From the NCBI RefSeq assembly GCF_004153445.1, contig NZ_SDQC01000002.1:186001-250000 (forward strand): DNA of 64,000 nt. The letters run 5' to 3'. The notes beneath the pieces were generated by a model that saw nothing but the letters and a program-made list of their open reading frames with translations, was not told the origin of the DNA and ran no database searches. The translations under genes and the position numbers were made by a program. This DNA is from Allopusillimonas soli (GTDB lineage Bacteria > Pseudomonadota > Gammaproteobacteria > Burkholderiales > Burkholderiaceae_B). This document shows, piece by piece, positions 28,917-39,210 of the stretch (within the stretch, counting starts at the first letter, position 1; each line of letters begins with the position of its first letter).

Positions 28917-31021
28917 ATTTCTACCTTTAGCGTTAAGTAGACAGAACGAGGTTGGATGGGCATCACAACCGGGAAGGAAAGATATTGGTAGGGCGCGTAG
29001 GCGTGGCGATTCGCCAGATTCACGCCTGAGAGCGTGATCGTATATCTGTCGAACGAATATGACGCTTGCGCGTCAATGACTGCGTAGCCCGGCACGGAAA
29101 CAGTATTAGGCAGGGTGAGTTCGCGACCGCTGTATGCCGTGACACCCGCCCCGAACGACAGCCCTTGAGCAGGCCCGCTCAGCACCCTGTATCGGGCGGC
29201 AATACGTCCGCTGTGTCTTGGCACGCGCGGCAGTTTGTCGCCAACGGGAATGGCGTTGTCCTTGGTTACTTCCGCGCGAGTGTATGCGTAGTTCAGGAGC
29301 AGGGAGAAAGCCGCTGTGGGTTCCCAGACAAGGTCTGTTTCAAAGCCGCGCGCGCGTTGTTGGCCGCTCTGGATAGAGTAAAGCGGATTGTTCGGATCAG
29401 GCGTGACGACGTTATTGCGCGTTTGCCTGAATGCAGCAATCGTGCCAGACAATCCTATGTCGGCCAATTCCAGCTTCAGGCCGCCCTCAATGTTTCGCGA
29501 AGTCTCGGGCTCGGGAGTCTGTAGCCCGATAAAGGCGAACGGAGCCCGAAAACCGGTCGCATACGCGGCATACGCCGCGACACCCGGCGCAAGATCGAAG
29601 GTCGCGCCTATTCTTGGGGAAACACGGTGATAGGTCACATTGTTTCCTTGCTCTTTCTCGCGCAGATGCAACTGGGTATAGCGCAGCGAACCGGTCAGAT
29701 GTAGCCGGCCGTAGGTCGCCTGGTCCTGCAGATAGGCGGCGGCCGTTTGATAACGGTTGGTTTGAGTGGCGCTGGCAGGCGCTGGTACGCCAAAGTGGAG
29801 GTTGTAGTCTGGATCGGCCAGGTCTATTGTTCCGGCGGGAACACCAGCAAATCCCAAGCCGCTCGCAAAGTTGGTGTGGTCATAGCTGATGCCAGTCAAA
29901 ATCTCGTGATAACCGCCCAGCATGTCGACTTTTGCCAACAAGTTGGCATCAAACGTACTCTCCGATGTGGTGGTCAGTAAATTGAGGGGGAGGATGGGGT
30001 AAATGGTCGGTGTGGCCGGATTGGGAGGATAGTATTCCGGATAGACGAAGCTGCCGTACTCCGGGATCCTGCTGTGGTAATAGCGGCCAGTGGCAGCCAG
30101 CCGCAGGCTATTGCTGAATTCATGGCGGAGTGTGACGGTCGCTATTTGGCTGTCACGTTTGGTGCGCGGCTGGCCAATTGGCGCACCCGGAAAAGCGTAG
30201 CGGTCAAGTTCCCCCCCCAATGCCTGGGCAGCGGGCAGACCCGAGTACTCAAGCTGGCTGCTGTGGTTGAACAGCCCTTGCACCTGCAGAACCGTTTTGG
30301 GGGCGAGCTGGAATGACAGGCTGGGCTGCACTGACCATCGCTCCCCCTTAACTTTATCGATCCAGCTCCCGTTGCGTTGATACTCGCCCGCAATGCGCGC
30401 ATTGGTTGTGGATGTCAACGGCCCGGTAAGATCAAAATAGGGGTTGAGGGTTTCATAGCTGCCGCTGCGTATTGCTGCATATCCGCCCGCTGCCCCCTCC
30501 GGCTGTTCAGATTCGATGTTGATGAGGCCACCCAGGGGCGACCCCAGGCCGCCACCGTACAGCGTCGAGGTTGGTCCCTTGAGTACCTCAATACGCTTGA
30601 TGCCAACAAGGCTAGCCGGACTGTTGGACGCATTCATGCCGTACATGGGCAATCCATCCAGGTATATCTCGGCGGGGAAGCCTCGTACGATTGGCGAGAC
30701 AAACAGGCTTTCTTGTGGCTGGGCAGGTGTCAAGCCCGAGACGTTTACCAACGCATCGGACAAGCTGCGGGCGTCCTGCGCCTCGATCAGGGCACGGGGA
30801 AGAACCTGCACAGATTGCGGGACTTCGATCAGGGGCGTGGCAGTACGTGTCGCAGAGCTGGAATCGAGCGCGGTGATCGATGCTGAAAAGTGATATCTCG
30901 ATCCGGTGACTTTGATTGCCGACAAGGTCGACGTATCGGCAATGCGACTTGTCTCCTGAGCATGCAGGGGAGCACCGAATGCGGCGAGCGACGCAACTGT
31001 GGCGACTGTCAATTTGATCAT
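28913..31021 (-). CDS. TonB-dependent receptor, siderophore type
   Basis: 702-residue outer-membrane receptor. Signal peptide 1-22 (IKLTVATVASLAAFGAPLHA), plug domain about 50-180 with PLIEVPQSVQVLPRALI, RGFPAEIYLDGLPMYG and the conserved IEVLKGPTSTLYG, then a 22-strand barrel ending in VYLTLKVEI. It has no N-terminal signalling extension. The ATG 31021 start fits the signal peptide; 31045 is an alternative. It is coupled to the isonitrile-hydratase-like gene and divergent from a GlxA-type regulator. Ligand unknown: a metallophore is usual, but uptake of another complexed molecule is possible. Confidence 0.92.
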   Translation of the reverse strand: MIKLTVATVASLAAFGAPLHAQETSRIADTSTLSAIKVTGSRYHFSASITALDSSSATRTATPLIEVPQSVQVLPRALIEAQDARSLSDALVNVSGLTPAQPQESLFVSPIVRGFPAEIYLDGLPMYGMNASNSPASLVGIKRIEVLKGPTSTLYGGGLGSPLGGLINIESEQPEGAAGGYAAIRSGSYETLNPYFDLTGPLTSTTNARIAGEYQRNGSWIDKVKGERWSVQPSLSFQLAPKTVLQVQGLFNHSSQLEYSGLPAAQALGGELDRYAFPGAPIGQPRTKRDSQIATVTLRHEFSNSLRLAATGRYYHSRIPEYGSFVYPEYYPPNPATPTIYPILPLNLLTTTSESTFDANLLAKVDMLGGYHEILTGISYDHTNFASGLGFAGVPAGTIDLADPDYNLHFGVPAPASATQTNRYQTAAAYLQDQATYGRLHLTGSLRYTQLHLREKEQGNNVTYHRVSPRIGATFDLAPGVAAYAAYATGFRAPFAFIGLQTPEPETSRNIEGGLKLELADIGLSGTIAAFRQTRNNVVTPDPNNPLYSIQSGQQRARGFETDLVWEPTAAFSLLLNYAYTRAEVTKDNAIPVGDKLPRVPRHSGRIAARYRVLSGPAQGLSFGAGVTAYSGRELTLPNTVSVPGYAVIDAQASYSFDRYTITLSGVNLANRHAYAPYQYLSFPVVMPIQPRSVYLTLKVEI

Positions 31022-31219
31022 GATGTGTGGCTCGACATCGGGCATACCCTGGGTTCAGGCACTGATCCCGAAAGGCCTGCCGGCGTCCATTTGAGAAAAG
31101 TCGAGAAGGTGGGGCAGGAGAAAAAACGCATGAAGACGCTTTGCTTGCATTGAAAACACAGCCTCAGTCTAACGATGCATGCTTTGGCTTAAATGACAAT
31201 AAGTGGTTAATATCTGCCA

Positions 31220-32197
31220 ATGTCAAAACTGCTCAATGTCGCGATCCTTGTTTTCCCAGCTTGCCAAGCGCTTGACGTCACTGGTCCCGCCGCAGTGTTC
31301 GAGGCGGGCAACTTTGTGCTGGGCAGTGCGTATTACAAAGTGCACATCCTTGCCGCGAAAAGCGGCGCAATCCAGACGAACAGTGCAGTCCGCCTGATGG
31401 CACGTTCCATAAGCGATCTGTCTCCACATTCCGTTGACACTCTGTTGATTGCCGGGGGAAGCGTCAGCGGTCTCGAATCAATGGTGGCAGACGACCGAGT
31501 ACGTAAATGGGTGGTTTTGGCCAGCAGGACTGCGCGCCGGTATGGCTCCGTCTGCACGGGTACCTTCGCGCTCGCACACTTCGGCCTGCTCGATGGAAAG
31601 CGTGTGGCTACGCATTGGTCGGCCTGCGCCGATCTGGCGGCACAGTGGCCGAATGCCGATGTCGATAAGCAATCGCTTTTTGTCAACGTTGGGCGACTCT
31701 GGACCTCTGCGGGCGTCACGACCGGAATCGACATGAGCCTCGATATGGTCGCGTCAGACCTGGGCAATGCGGTGGCCAACGGCGTCGCCAAGCGTCTTGT
31801 GCTCTACGCGCGCAGACCCGGGTACCAGTCGCAATTCAGCCCTGTATTGAGTGCGCAGTCCCAGGCCGATGCACCGTTCGCTGCGCTTGTTCTCTGGATG
31901 CGTGAGAACCTCTCGAAGCAGCTGGATGTGCCGCGTCTGGCAGAGAAGGTCTATATGTCGGAACGCACATTCGTGCGGCACTTTATTAAAAGTATAGGCG
32001 AGACGCCCGCGCGGTTTGTGGAGACGCTGCGACTGGATGAGGCCCGCAGCCTGTTCGCCACGAGTATGTCGATTAAGGAAATTGCGGCACGAACCGGCTA
32101 CGCCACAGGCGCGCAGCTCTCGAAGGCTTTCAACCGGCGCTTCGGCATGAGCCCGCAGCTTTTCAGGGAACTGCATTGTTACAGAGAGCGTGAATAG
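31220..32197 (+). CDS. GlxA-family (DJ-1-like plus AraC) transcriptional regulator
   Basis: 325 residues. The N-terminal 190 form a DJ-1/PfpI-like sensor domain (VAILVFPACQALDVTGPAAVF; YGSVCTGTFALAHFGLLDGK with the Cys-Thr pair at the elbow); the C-terminal 100 an AraC-type double helix-turn-helix (LAEKVYMSERTFVRHFIKSI, then IAARTGYATGAQLSKAFNRR). Such regulators sense small nitrogen compounds through the DJ-1 fold. It is divergent from the TonB-receptor/hydratase operon by 198 bases and probably activates it. Notably the sensor domain and the enzyme it likely controls share a fold. Confidence 0.9.
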   Translation: MSKLLNVAILVFPACQALDVTGPAAVFEAGNFVLGSAYYKVHILAAKSGAIQTNSAVRLMARSISDLSPHSVDTLLIAGGSVSGLESMVADDRVRKWVVLASRTARRYGSVCTGTFALAHFGLLDGKRVATHWSACADLAAQWPNADVDKQSLFVNVGRLWTSAGVTTGIDMSLDMVASDLGNAVANGVAKRLVLYARRPGYQSQFSPVLSAQSQADAPFAALVLWMRENLSKQLDVPRLAEKVYMSERTFVRHFIKSIGETPARFVETLRLDEARSLFATSMSIKEIAARTGYATGAQLSKAFNRRFGMSPQLFRELHCYRERE

Positions 32198-32338
32198 CTG
32201 AAGGAATGCGATCGCACAACTCGATACCAACCTAGGCCGCAGCGAGGTGGCGGGCTAGGCTGCTGCAGCGACAGCAGACGTGTCTGTGAGAAAATAGGGT
32301 GGCGGCAATCATGAACGACACTCGGGAGTGCAGCAACC

Positions 32339-32749
32339 ATGGAAGAACGCAAACTTGTCACTTCTGGCTCACCGCTGGAGCCCAAGATCGGCTTCAGCCG
32401 TGCCGTCCGGGTAGGGTCCTTCATTGCGATTGCCGGTACTGCACCGATCGGCGAGGACGGGCGTTCGGCGCATCATGGCGACGTCTATGCACAGACAAAG
32501 CTTTGCCTGGACATCGTCAGGCGTGCACTTGAGGATTGTGGGGCGTCCATGGACCAGGTCATCCGCACGCGCATCATGCTCACTGATATCGAACGATGGC
32601 GTGATGCCGCCCGTGCGCATGGCGAAGTGTTCGCAGCGGTGCGGCCCGCCTGCACATTTGTTCAGGTGTCGCGTTTCATTGATCCGGAATGGTTGGTGGA
32701 AATAGAGGCGGATTGCGTGACATGCGGCAAGGCGGCCGATGATCATTGA
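32339..32749 (+). CDS. RidA-family protein
   Basis: 136-residue YjgF/YER057c/UK114 protein. FIAIAGTAPIGEDG, QTKLCLDIVRRALEDCGAS, VIRTRIMLTDI and a late LVEIEADCV follow the family order, and the Arg in RTRIML corresponds to the residue of RidA that holds the substrate carboxylate. RidA proteins hydrolyse reactive enamine/imine intermediates; this one belongs to a divergent subgroup, so activity is not assured. It follows the GlxA-type regulator on the same strand by 141 bases. Context suggests work on an amine or nitrile-derived product. Confidence 0.88.
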   Translation: MEERKLVTSGSPLEPKIGFSRAVRVGSFIAIAGTAPIGEDGRSAHHGDVYAQTKLCLDIVRRALEDCGASMDQVIRTRIMLTDIERWRDAARAHGEVFAAVRPACTFVQVSRFIDPEWLVEIEADCVTCGKAADDH

Positions 32750-32993
32750 GCGGCTTTAACCCATCAGGGCATGGTCCGGGCCGTATTTGGCGCAAATCAG
32801 TAAACAGTGTGAGCCCTTCTTTGGGGCTACTGGATCGCGGCCGCGTTCTCTACGATGACGCTACACGCCTTTCGCCATGATGAGTTTTCAAACATCTTTC
32901 ATGAATTGCATTTGCGAGATGCCAGGCGGAATGCTGCCGATCGGCCGATTGGCTTGGCGTGGGCAATCAAGTCATAAATTTGGAGAAATCATT

Positions 32994-33914
32994 ATGTTCG
33001 ACATGGAAAACACAACCGTCCTTGACAGGCCTATGCTTGATGAGTTGGTGCCGTCCCGCTATGCCTTGAAGATAGGGGAGATCGATGTACTGGTAATCAG
33101 TGACGGCGTGCTGCCACTGCCTACCACGATGCTGGCACATAACGCCGAGCCAGCCGTGCGCGAAGCGTGGCTGAACGATATGTACTTACCGAAAGATGCG
33201 TTCGATTGGGCGCTGAATGTGATGGTGGCGCGCAGCGGCGGCAGGACCATACTCATTGACGCTGGGCTCGGCCTTGATCCCGACCTGCAGCTTCCGCGCG
33301 CAGGACAATTGATGAAGCGACTGGAAGCCGCCGGCGTCAACCTTGGGTCAGTGACGGATTTGGTGCTCACCCATATGCATATGGATCACATTGGTGGGCT
33401 GCTCGTCGACGGCGTCAAGCGTCAGTTGCGGCCAGACTTGCAAATTCATGTGTCCGCAGCGGAGGTTGAGTTCTGGAGGTCACCGGATTTTTCCCGTACT
33501 GCTATGCCGCCTGGGTTTCCGGATGCGCTTCGTGCGACTGCCAATCATTTCATGGAGGAATATGGCAGTCACCTGCGCACTTTTGAGAGCAGTCACGAGG
33601 TCGCACCGGGCGTTGTCGTGCGTCGTACCGGCGGGCATACGCCGGGGCATAGCGTAGTCCGCCTGGCGTCCGGCGGTGAAGGGCTCACGTTTGCAGGAGA
33701 TGCGGTGTTCGCCGTGGGTTTCGAGCAACCCAACTGGCATAATGGCTTCGAGCACGATCCCGAGGAGGCGGCGCGTGTTCGCATCGATCTGCTGCGCGAA
33801 CTTGCGGAGAGCGGGGAAATGCTGGTTGCCACCCATTTGCCGTTTCCGTCAGTTTGTCGGGTGGCGGCCGAGGGCGAGGTATTTCGTTGGGTGCCCGTCT
33901 TCTGGGATTATTGA
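32994..33914 (+). CDS. Metallo-beta-lactamase-fold hydrolase
   Basis: 306 residues. The metal-binding HMHMDHIGG (about 127-135) gives HxHxDH; further ligands are the His in TGGHTPGHS and the Asp in FAGDAVF, and a late His in THLPFPS. This pattern fits the branch containing N-acyl-homoserine lactonases and quinolone-signal hydrolases, but the substrate cannot be set. ATG 32994 has GGAG nine bases upstream; a longer frame upstream lacks a ribosome site. No signal peptide. It is flanked by RidA and by a large regulator 135 bases downstream. Confidence 0.88.
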   Translation: MFDMENTTVLDRPMLDELVPSRYALKIGEIDVLVISDGVLPLPTTMLAHNAEPAVREAWLNDMYLPKDAFDWALNVMVARSGGRTILIDAGLGLDPDLQLPRAGQLMKRLEAAGVNLGSVTDLVLTHMHMDHIGGLLVDGVKRQLRPDLQIHVSAAEVEFWRSPDFSRTAMPPGFPDALRATANHFMEEYGSHLRTFESSHEVAPGVVVRRTGGHTPGHSVVRLASGGEGLTFAGDAVFAVGFEQPNWHNGFEHDPEEAARVRIDLLRELAESGEMLVATHLPFPSVCRVAAEGEVFRWVPVFWDY

Positions 33915-34049
33915 CTGCTTGCCGGGTCGGGGCGGAATCATGGCGTGTGCGCTTGGCGTCGCTGTGTTCGCGCCCTTGTTGGCACGAGTCTGGGCGGCTG
34001 CTGCGGGTGTATACTCGTTTCATCTAAAACGGTCGCGACAGGAGGGGCC

Positions 34050-36920
34050 GTGGATGCAAAGTCCAGTAGTCCTCCCGATCCCGTGCCGCCCGAGCAGGAC
34101 GACACGGCCAATAATGATGAGGCCTGGCAGTTTGGATCATTCGTCATATGGGCGCAGCAGCGTCGGGTGGAGTTGGCCGGCCGCCCCATCAGACTTGGCC
34201 CGAGGTCGTTCGATTTATTGTTGTTTCTGGTAAAGCGCGCGGGTGAATTCGTCGATAACCGTGAACTGCTGTCTGGCGTGTGGTCGGGAGTGGTTGTCGA
34301 GGAAGCCAGCGTACGTGTTCATGTCTCGCTGATACGAAAGGCGCTGGGTGTGCCCGGCGAACGCGATGGCTGCTGGGAGTGGATCAGCAATGTGCCGCTG
34401 CATGGTTATCGCTTCAATGGCCGCTTGACACGCAGGCATACCGCAGCGAATACAGCGAGCGGGACGGTCGAACTCCCGAACGAGTCCGCCTTTGGCAGGT
34501 TGCCGGCCCGGATGACCCCGCTGGTTGGGCGTGAAGCAGAAGTAAAACAAACGCTTTCCTTGATTGCCCGGCATAGGTTGATTACGGTCGTCGGCTCGGG
34601 CGGAATAGGCAAGACCAGTGTCGCGCTATGCACGGCCGCGCGTTATCGAGATGAAACGAACACATCGGTCGGTTTCGCCGACCTCTCCCCATTGGTTTCC
34701 TCGGCGCATGTTCCCGATGCCATCGCCCGTGCACTCGGTGTGAGCGCCGATCTGCCGGACACGTTGCGTGCCATCATCCATGTCCTGGAAGGCAGGGACA
34801 TTCTGCTGCTGGTGGATAACTGCGAACATGTCGTGGATCGGCTTGCGGAAACACTCAGCCTGTTGCTGTCCAGCCTACCGGGCTTGCGAGTGCTTGCCAC
34901 CAGCCGGGAGCCGTTGCGCCTGCTGGGCGAATGCGTGTTCCGCCTGCCCGCACTGGCGCTGCCCGACGGCCATCAGGCGTCTTTGGAACAGCTTGTTCGG
35001 TGGCCGTCGGTTGAGCTGCTTGTGGCACGAGCCCAGGCGGCAGGCGCAGGCCGCTTTCATGAAGACGATGCCCGGCCGCTGGCCAAGATTTCGCGACAGC
35101 TTCAAGGTGTACCGCTGGCCATTGAACTGGTTGCGGCGCGCCTGGGTACGCAATCGGCCGCGGATCTGGCTGCCCGGCTGGACGATCACTTGCGCATGCT
35201 GTCGATTGCCAATCGGGGCGCGGCAGATCGGCACCGCAGTCTGGCGGCGGCCCTGGACTGGAGCATGGCGCTGCTCGACCAACGCGAATCTCGAATGCTG
35301 CGCGCTCTGGCGATTTTCAGAGGGGCCTTCGATACAGAGGGTGCGTTGGCCCTGCTCATGGGAGAGTCGGACCCGGACGATGCGCTCGACGCTCTCGCGT
35401 CGCTGGTGGACAAGTCGCTGGTCATGTACGACATGGCGGCGCAAGCGGCGCCGTACCGGTTACTCGACACGACAAGAGCCTATGCTGCATCGTTGGCTGC
35501 ACAGTACGGTGAGCAGGATTCGCTGACGCATCGACATGCCGCCTATATGCTGGACGCCATGCGCGCGGCGAATATCGAGTTGCCATCATTGACCGAGCAA
35601 TCCTGGGGAAAGCGGCATATTCACCGCTTGGACGACTTGCGGTTTGCCCTGAGAAACTGTCTGTCCGTGTCTGCCGATGCGCCGATGGCCGCATCACTTG
35701 TCGTTGCCTCCGGACCATTATGGTTTCAGGTTTCACAGCTAGCCGAATACCGCGATAGCATCGTTGCCGCATTGGCGGCACTCGACACACAGGGTGAAGG
35801 CGAGACGGAGATGAAGGCGTCGCTGGCCACGACATTGCTGGTTGCCATGCTTCATACCAATGGTTCGGATCCCGGACTCGCCGCCGTTTGCGACCGAGCC
35901 ATAGCGGGCGCGCAGACCGCTGGCCTGCGCGTACTCGAGCTGCAGGCCCGCTGGGGGCGTTGCACCTACGATATGTTTCGCGGTGCGTATGCGTCGGCGT
36001 TGGGTCATGCGGACAAGTTGCAGCAGGTTGTGCAGTCCTGGTCGGACCAGGCAGCCTTGAACCTGGCCCACCGGACCAGCGCAATGGCTTGCCACTTCGC
36101 GGGCGAGTTTGAGCTATCCAGGCAGCACTCCGAAGCGGCGCTGCGCATGGGAGAAAGCGGTGGCCGTACGCAGACGAACATGGTGGGCGTAGACCCCGCC
36201 GTTGCAGCCAAGGCGCTGTTCGCCCGCACACTATGGCTGCAGGGCCATACCGGCCTGGCGTTGGAAACGGCCACTGATGCCGTGGCACGTGCGCTGGTAA
36301 GCAGGCATACCTTATCGCTGTGCGCTGCTTTGTACGGCGCTTGTCCTGTGGCGCTATGGTCTGAAGAGATCGATCTTGCCAGGCACTGGGTTGGCTTGAT
36401 GAAAGACGAGGCCCGCCGAAGGGGGCTGGCGGGCTGGCTACGCTTTGCGGACTGGTTCCATCAGGGCCTGCTGTCGGCCACGGGAAATTCACGGAATTAT
36501 GTCCTTGGCGTTCTCGATCTGCTGCCGGGCTATGATCCGCCGCACCAGGAAATGCTGCTTACATTTAATGTTGCCTGGCTGACTGCTTCATTGGTGGACA
36601 GGGCCAAGGCCGGCGAAGCAGAATGGTGCGCTGCAGAAATCTTGCGCGGTCAAGGGCAGCGCCATCTGGAAGAGGGCGACGACACGGCGGCGGAGGCCAG
36701 CTTACGGCGGGCCGTGCACATTGCCCGGCGGCAGGGTGCTCGGGCATGGGAGCGCAGGGCTGCTCATGATCTCGCCCGCCTGCTGCTTGCGCGGGGAGAC
36801 CCTCGGCAGGCGGCCCAACTCATTCAGGATACCTGCGGTTCAATCTTCCACACCAATGATGACCGCATGCTCGAGCGGTTGGCGGGCCTGCACCAGCGTG
36901 CTTGCGCGGCAATCTCCTGA
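34050..36920 (+). CDS. Winged-helix/ATPase (STAND) transcriptional regulator with TPR-like C-terminus
   Basis: 956 residues. An OmpR/PhoB-type winged helix lies at about 22-115 (RPIRLGPRSFDLLLFLVKRA, VSLIRKALG), an NTPase domain at 150-450 with P-loop VGSGGIGKTS (about 180-189) and Walker B DILLLVDNCEH (about 250), and a long helical, TPR-like region from 480 to the end. The architecture is that of AfsR/MalT-like signal-integrating regulators. GTG 34050 directly follows GGAGG at 34041; the in-frame codon at 33945 lacks a ribosome site. Probable target: the metallo-hydrolase gene just upstream or its LysR neighbour; inference only. Confidence 0.87.
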   Translation: MDAKSSSPPDPVPPEQDDTANNDEAWQFGSFVIWAQQRRVELAGRPIRLGPRSFDLLLFLVKRAGEFVDNRELLSGVWSGVVVEEASVRVHVSLIRKALGVPGERDGCWEWISNVPLHGYRFNGRLTRRHTAANTASGTVELPNESAFGRLPARMTPLVGREAEVKQTLSLIARHRLITVVGSGGIGKTSVALCTAARYRDETNTSVGFADLSPLVSSAHVPDAIARALGVSADLPDTLRAIIHVLEGRDILLLVDNCEHVVDRLAETLSLLLSSLPGLRVLATSREPLRLLGECVFRLPALALPDGHQASLEQLVRWPSVELLVARAQAAGAGRFHEDDARPLAKISRQLQGVPLAIELVAARLGTQSAADLAARLDDHLRMLSIANRGAADRHRSLAAALDWSMALLDQRESRMLRALAIFRGAFDTEGALALLMGESDPDDALDALASLVDKSLVMYDMAAQAAPYRLLDTTRAYAASLAAQYGEQDSLTHRHAAYMLDAMRAANIELPSLTEQSWGKRHIHRLDDLRFALRNCLSVSADAPMAASLVVASGPLWFQVSQLAEYRDSIVAALAALDTQGEGETEMKASLATTLLVAMLHTNGSDPGLAAVCDRAIAGAQTAGLRVLELQARWGRCTYDMFRGAYASALGHADKLQQVVQSWSDQAALNLAHRTSAMACHFAGEFELSRQHSEAALRMGESGGRTQTNMVGVDPAVAAKALFARTLWLQGHTGLALETATDAVARALVSRHTLSLCAALYGACPVALWSEEIDLARHWVGLMKDEARRRGLAGWLRFADWFHQGLLSATGNSRNYVLGVLDLLPGYDPPHQEMLLTFNVAWLTASLVDRAKAGEAEWCAAEILRGQGQRHLEEGDDTAAEASLRRAVHIARRQGARAWERRAAHDLARLLLARGDPRQAAQLIQDTCGSIFHTNDDRMLERLAGLHQRACAAIS

Positions 36921-37030
36921 GTTTCGGCCTTCATGGCCGAACAGCAGGGTGTCTGCGTACGGCTTTTACACGCTTTAACGCACAATAACTGGCATTCGCA
37001 AATTACCGGGCGCAATCTTGCTGCTACGTT

Positions 37031-37048
37031 TCGGCACATTGATGCCGA
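37031..37048. promoter_or_regulatory. Dyad upstream of the LysR gene
   Basis: TCGGCA-CATTGA-TGCCGA is a perfect 6-base dyad 28 bases before the LysR ATG, a place where an autoregulatory site may lie. Short, so weak evidence. Confidence 0.25.
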
Positions 37049-37075
37049 CAATGTTTTCTATCGTAGAGGCATGTC

Positions 37076-38062
37076 ATGGCACAACTTTTCCAAGCCCATC
37101 CGTATGACGATCCGCTTGCGGTCAGCTTTGCGACCACCTATGCGGGCGTGGTTGCATTCATTGCTGTCGTCACCGAGGGTAACTTCGCGCGGGCAGCCAA
37201 CAGGCTGGGTATCGGCCGTTCGGCGGTCAGCCGCAATGTCCAGAAGCTGGAAGCGCAGTTGAACGTGCGCTTGCTGCGCAGGACGACCAGAGCCACAACG
37301 CTGACTCGTGAAGGAGATTTCTTTTATTCGAGATGCCACAAAGGCGTGGACGGAATCGTAAGAGCCATAGAGGAAATGAGAGACATGCGGGATGGAGCGC
37401 CGCGTGGGCATCTGCGTATTTGCTCGGCGGCGGGGTTTGGCCGTCGGGTTATCGCACCATTGCTGCACGAGTTTCGGGAGATGTACGAAGGTGTATCAAT
37501 AGATCTGGTGTTGAATGACTTGCCGATCGACTTCACCACTGGCCATGTGGATGTCGCGTTTCTTGAGGGTCGCCTCGCCGATTCACAGATCGTCGCTCGC
37601 AAGGTCATGCCCATGGGTGTGCGTGTCTATGGCTCACCGGCTTATTACGCTTCGCACGGTGTGCCCGACCGTATCGAGGACCTCATTCATCACGACTGCA
37701 TCAACCTTCGGCTGGGCTCCGGCCGCATGGCCGATTGGGAGTTCAATGTGGAAGGCGCCATCCGCCGGCTGATGCCGGATGCCAAGATTACCTACAACGA
37801 CCCTGAGCTGGTACTTCAGGCTGTGATGGAAGGAGGGGGCCTGGCACAGCTGCCAGCTTATCTGACAGCCGAGCCTATGGCCCTTGGCGCGTTGGCGTCA
37901 TGCCTTGAACGATATGCAACCGATGACAATGGCCACTACATCTGTTATCAAAGTCGCCAGCATATGCCGTCGCGTACGCGCGCATTCATCGACTTCATGT
38001 GTGAGCGGATAGGCGCATCCGCCCAGACTCATGCTTTGCGGAAGAACGCGAGCAGGTCTTGA
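37076..38062 (+). CDS. LysR-family transcriptional regulator
   Basis: 328 residues. The helix-turn-helix is at about 25-85 ([20 protein letters not shown], then [19 protein letters not shown]), with an N-terminal extension of about 20 residues over the usual LysR length, and the effector domain follows. ATG 37076 is preceded by GTAGAGG. Its 3' end overlaps the convergent hydrolase gene by 34 bases, so the two coding regions share sequence in opposite strands. It may regulate that hydrolase, though LysR targets are more often divergent. Confidence 0.88.
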   Translation: MAQLFQAHPYDDPLAVSFATTYAGVVAFIAVVTEGNFARAANRLGIGRSAVSRNVQKLEAQLNVRLLRRTTRATTLTREGDFFYSRCHKGVDGIVRAIEEMRDMRDGAPRGHLRICSAAGFGRRVIAPLLHEFREMYEGVSIDLVLNDLPIDFTTGHVDVAFLEGRLADSQIVARKVMPMGVRVYGSPAYYASHGVPDRIEDLIHHDCINLRLGSGRMADWEFNVEGAIRRLMPDAKITYNDPELVLQAVMEGGGLAQLPAYLTAEPMALGALASCLERYATDDNGHYICYQSRQHMPSRTRAFIDFMCERIGASAQTHALRKNASRS

Positions 38063-39033
38063 TTGATGACATCCGCATGGGTCGTGCACATGCCATGAGG
38101 GTAGCCGGCATACACCTTCAGGGTGGCATTGCGCAGCAGTTTTGCGGAGAGCAGGGCCGAGTCGGCGACCGGTACGATCTGGTCATCATCTCCATGCATC
38201 ACCAAGGTGGGTACGGTTATCTTCTTGAGGTCCTCGGTGAAATTCGTCTCCGAAAATGCTTCGATGCAGTCATACTGCGCCTTGGCGCCGCCCATCATGC
38301 CCTGGCGCCACCAGTTCGTGCGAATTGGCTCGGACACGGGCGCGCCTGCGCGGTTGAAGCCATAGAATGGAATCGGGAACGACCAATAGAAGTCTGCGCG
38401 GCCAGCGGCCAGCTGCTTGCGCAAATCATCGAAGGTTTCGCGCGGCAAGCCTCCCGGATTGGTGGGCGTACGCAGCATCAGGGGAGAAACTGCGCCGATC
38501 AGCACCAGCTTTGCGACCCTGCCGGCCCCATGGCGTGCAACGTAGCGGGCGGCCTCGCCGCCTCCTGTGGAGTGGCCCACATGAATGGCATCACGCAGAT
38601 CCAGGTGTTCGGCAAGCGCCGCTACATCCTTGGCATAGGTATCCATGTCGTTGCCAGTGAATGTCTGGCTGGACCGGCCATGGCCACGGCGATCGTGGGC
38701 GATGACACGGTAGCCCTTGGATAGAAAATACAACATCTGCACTTCCCAATCATCAGAGCACAACGGCCAGCCATGGTGAAAGACTATTGGCTGGCCAGAG
38801 CCCCAATCTTTGTAGTGGATTTCGGCGTTGTTTGTGATGATGGAGTGCATGTCCTGGCTCCTGCTGGAAGAAGCGGAGAGGCGTCTCGAGGCGGAGGACG
38901 CCGAAGAAAAAGGGATTGCCGCCGCTGCGGCAGAGATGGCGCCTATGGTTAGCAACTGCCGGCGGTTTTTGTCGACCGACCTTGTTGCATCCTCAGGCAA
39001 CACATCCCCGGGATAGGGTGGGTGTTGTTTCAT
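38029..39033 (-). CDS. Exported alpha/beta hydrolase (non-heme haloperoxidase-like)
   Basis: 334 residues. A twin-arginine-like leader ([19 protein letters not shown], about 27-45) is followed by a catalytic domain with [25 protein letters not shown], the nucleophile elbow [18 protein letters not shown] with the acid and PHGMCTTH with the His. This is the cofactor-free chloroperoxidase/esterase family, whose members hydrolyse esters and can form peracids. Most are cytoplasmic; the leader points to the periplasm. ATG 39033 follows GAGG; another ATG lies at 39045. It overlaps the 3' end of the LysR gene. Confidence 0.87.
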   Translation of the reverse strand: MKQHPPYPGDVLPEDATRSVDKNRRQLLTIGAISAAAAAIPFSSASSASRRLSASSSRSQDMHSIITNNAEIHYKDWGSGQPIVFHHGWPLCSDDWEVQMLYFLSKGYRVIAHDRRGHGRSSQTFTGNDMDTYAKDVAALAEHLDLRDAIHVGHSTGGGEAARYVARHGAGRVAKLVLIGAVSPLMLRTPTNPGGLPRETFDDLRKQLAAGRADFYWSFPIPFYGFNRAGAPVSEPIRTNWWRQGMMGGAKAQYDCIEAFSETNFTEDLKKITVPTLVMHGDDDQIVPVADSALLSAKLLRNATLKVYAGYPHGMCTTHADVINQDLLAFFRKA

Positions 39034-39210
39034 GAAAGACCTCATTGCAGATGGGAAGCCCGCAGGGAGAATGCCTCTGCGGTAGTGTGCAGTCTAGGTT
39101 GGCGGGCTTGTCGGGGGTAGACATCTGCAGGGACGCTTCATGTTGCAGGCGGCGCAACAATTGCGGGCGCCGCGTTAGTTTTGCAGCGCTGCCAAGTCGT
39201 GCTGGCTCTG

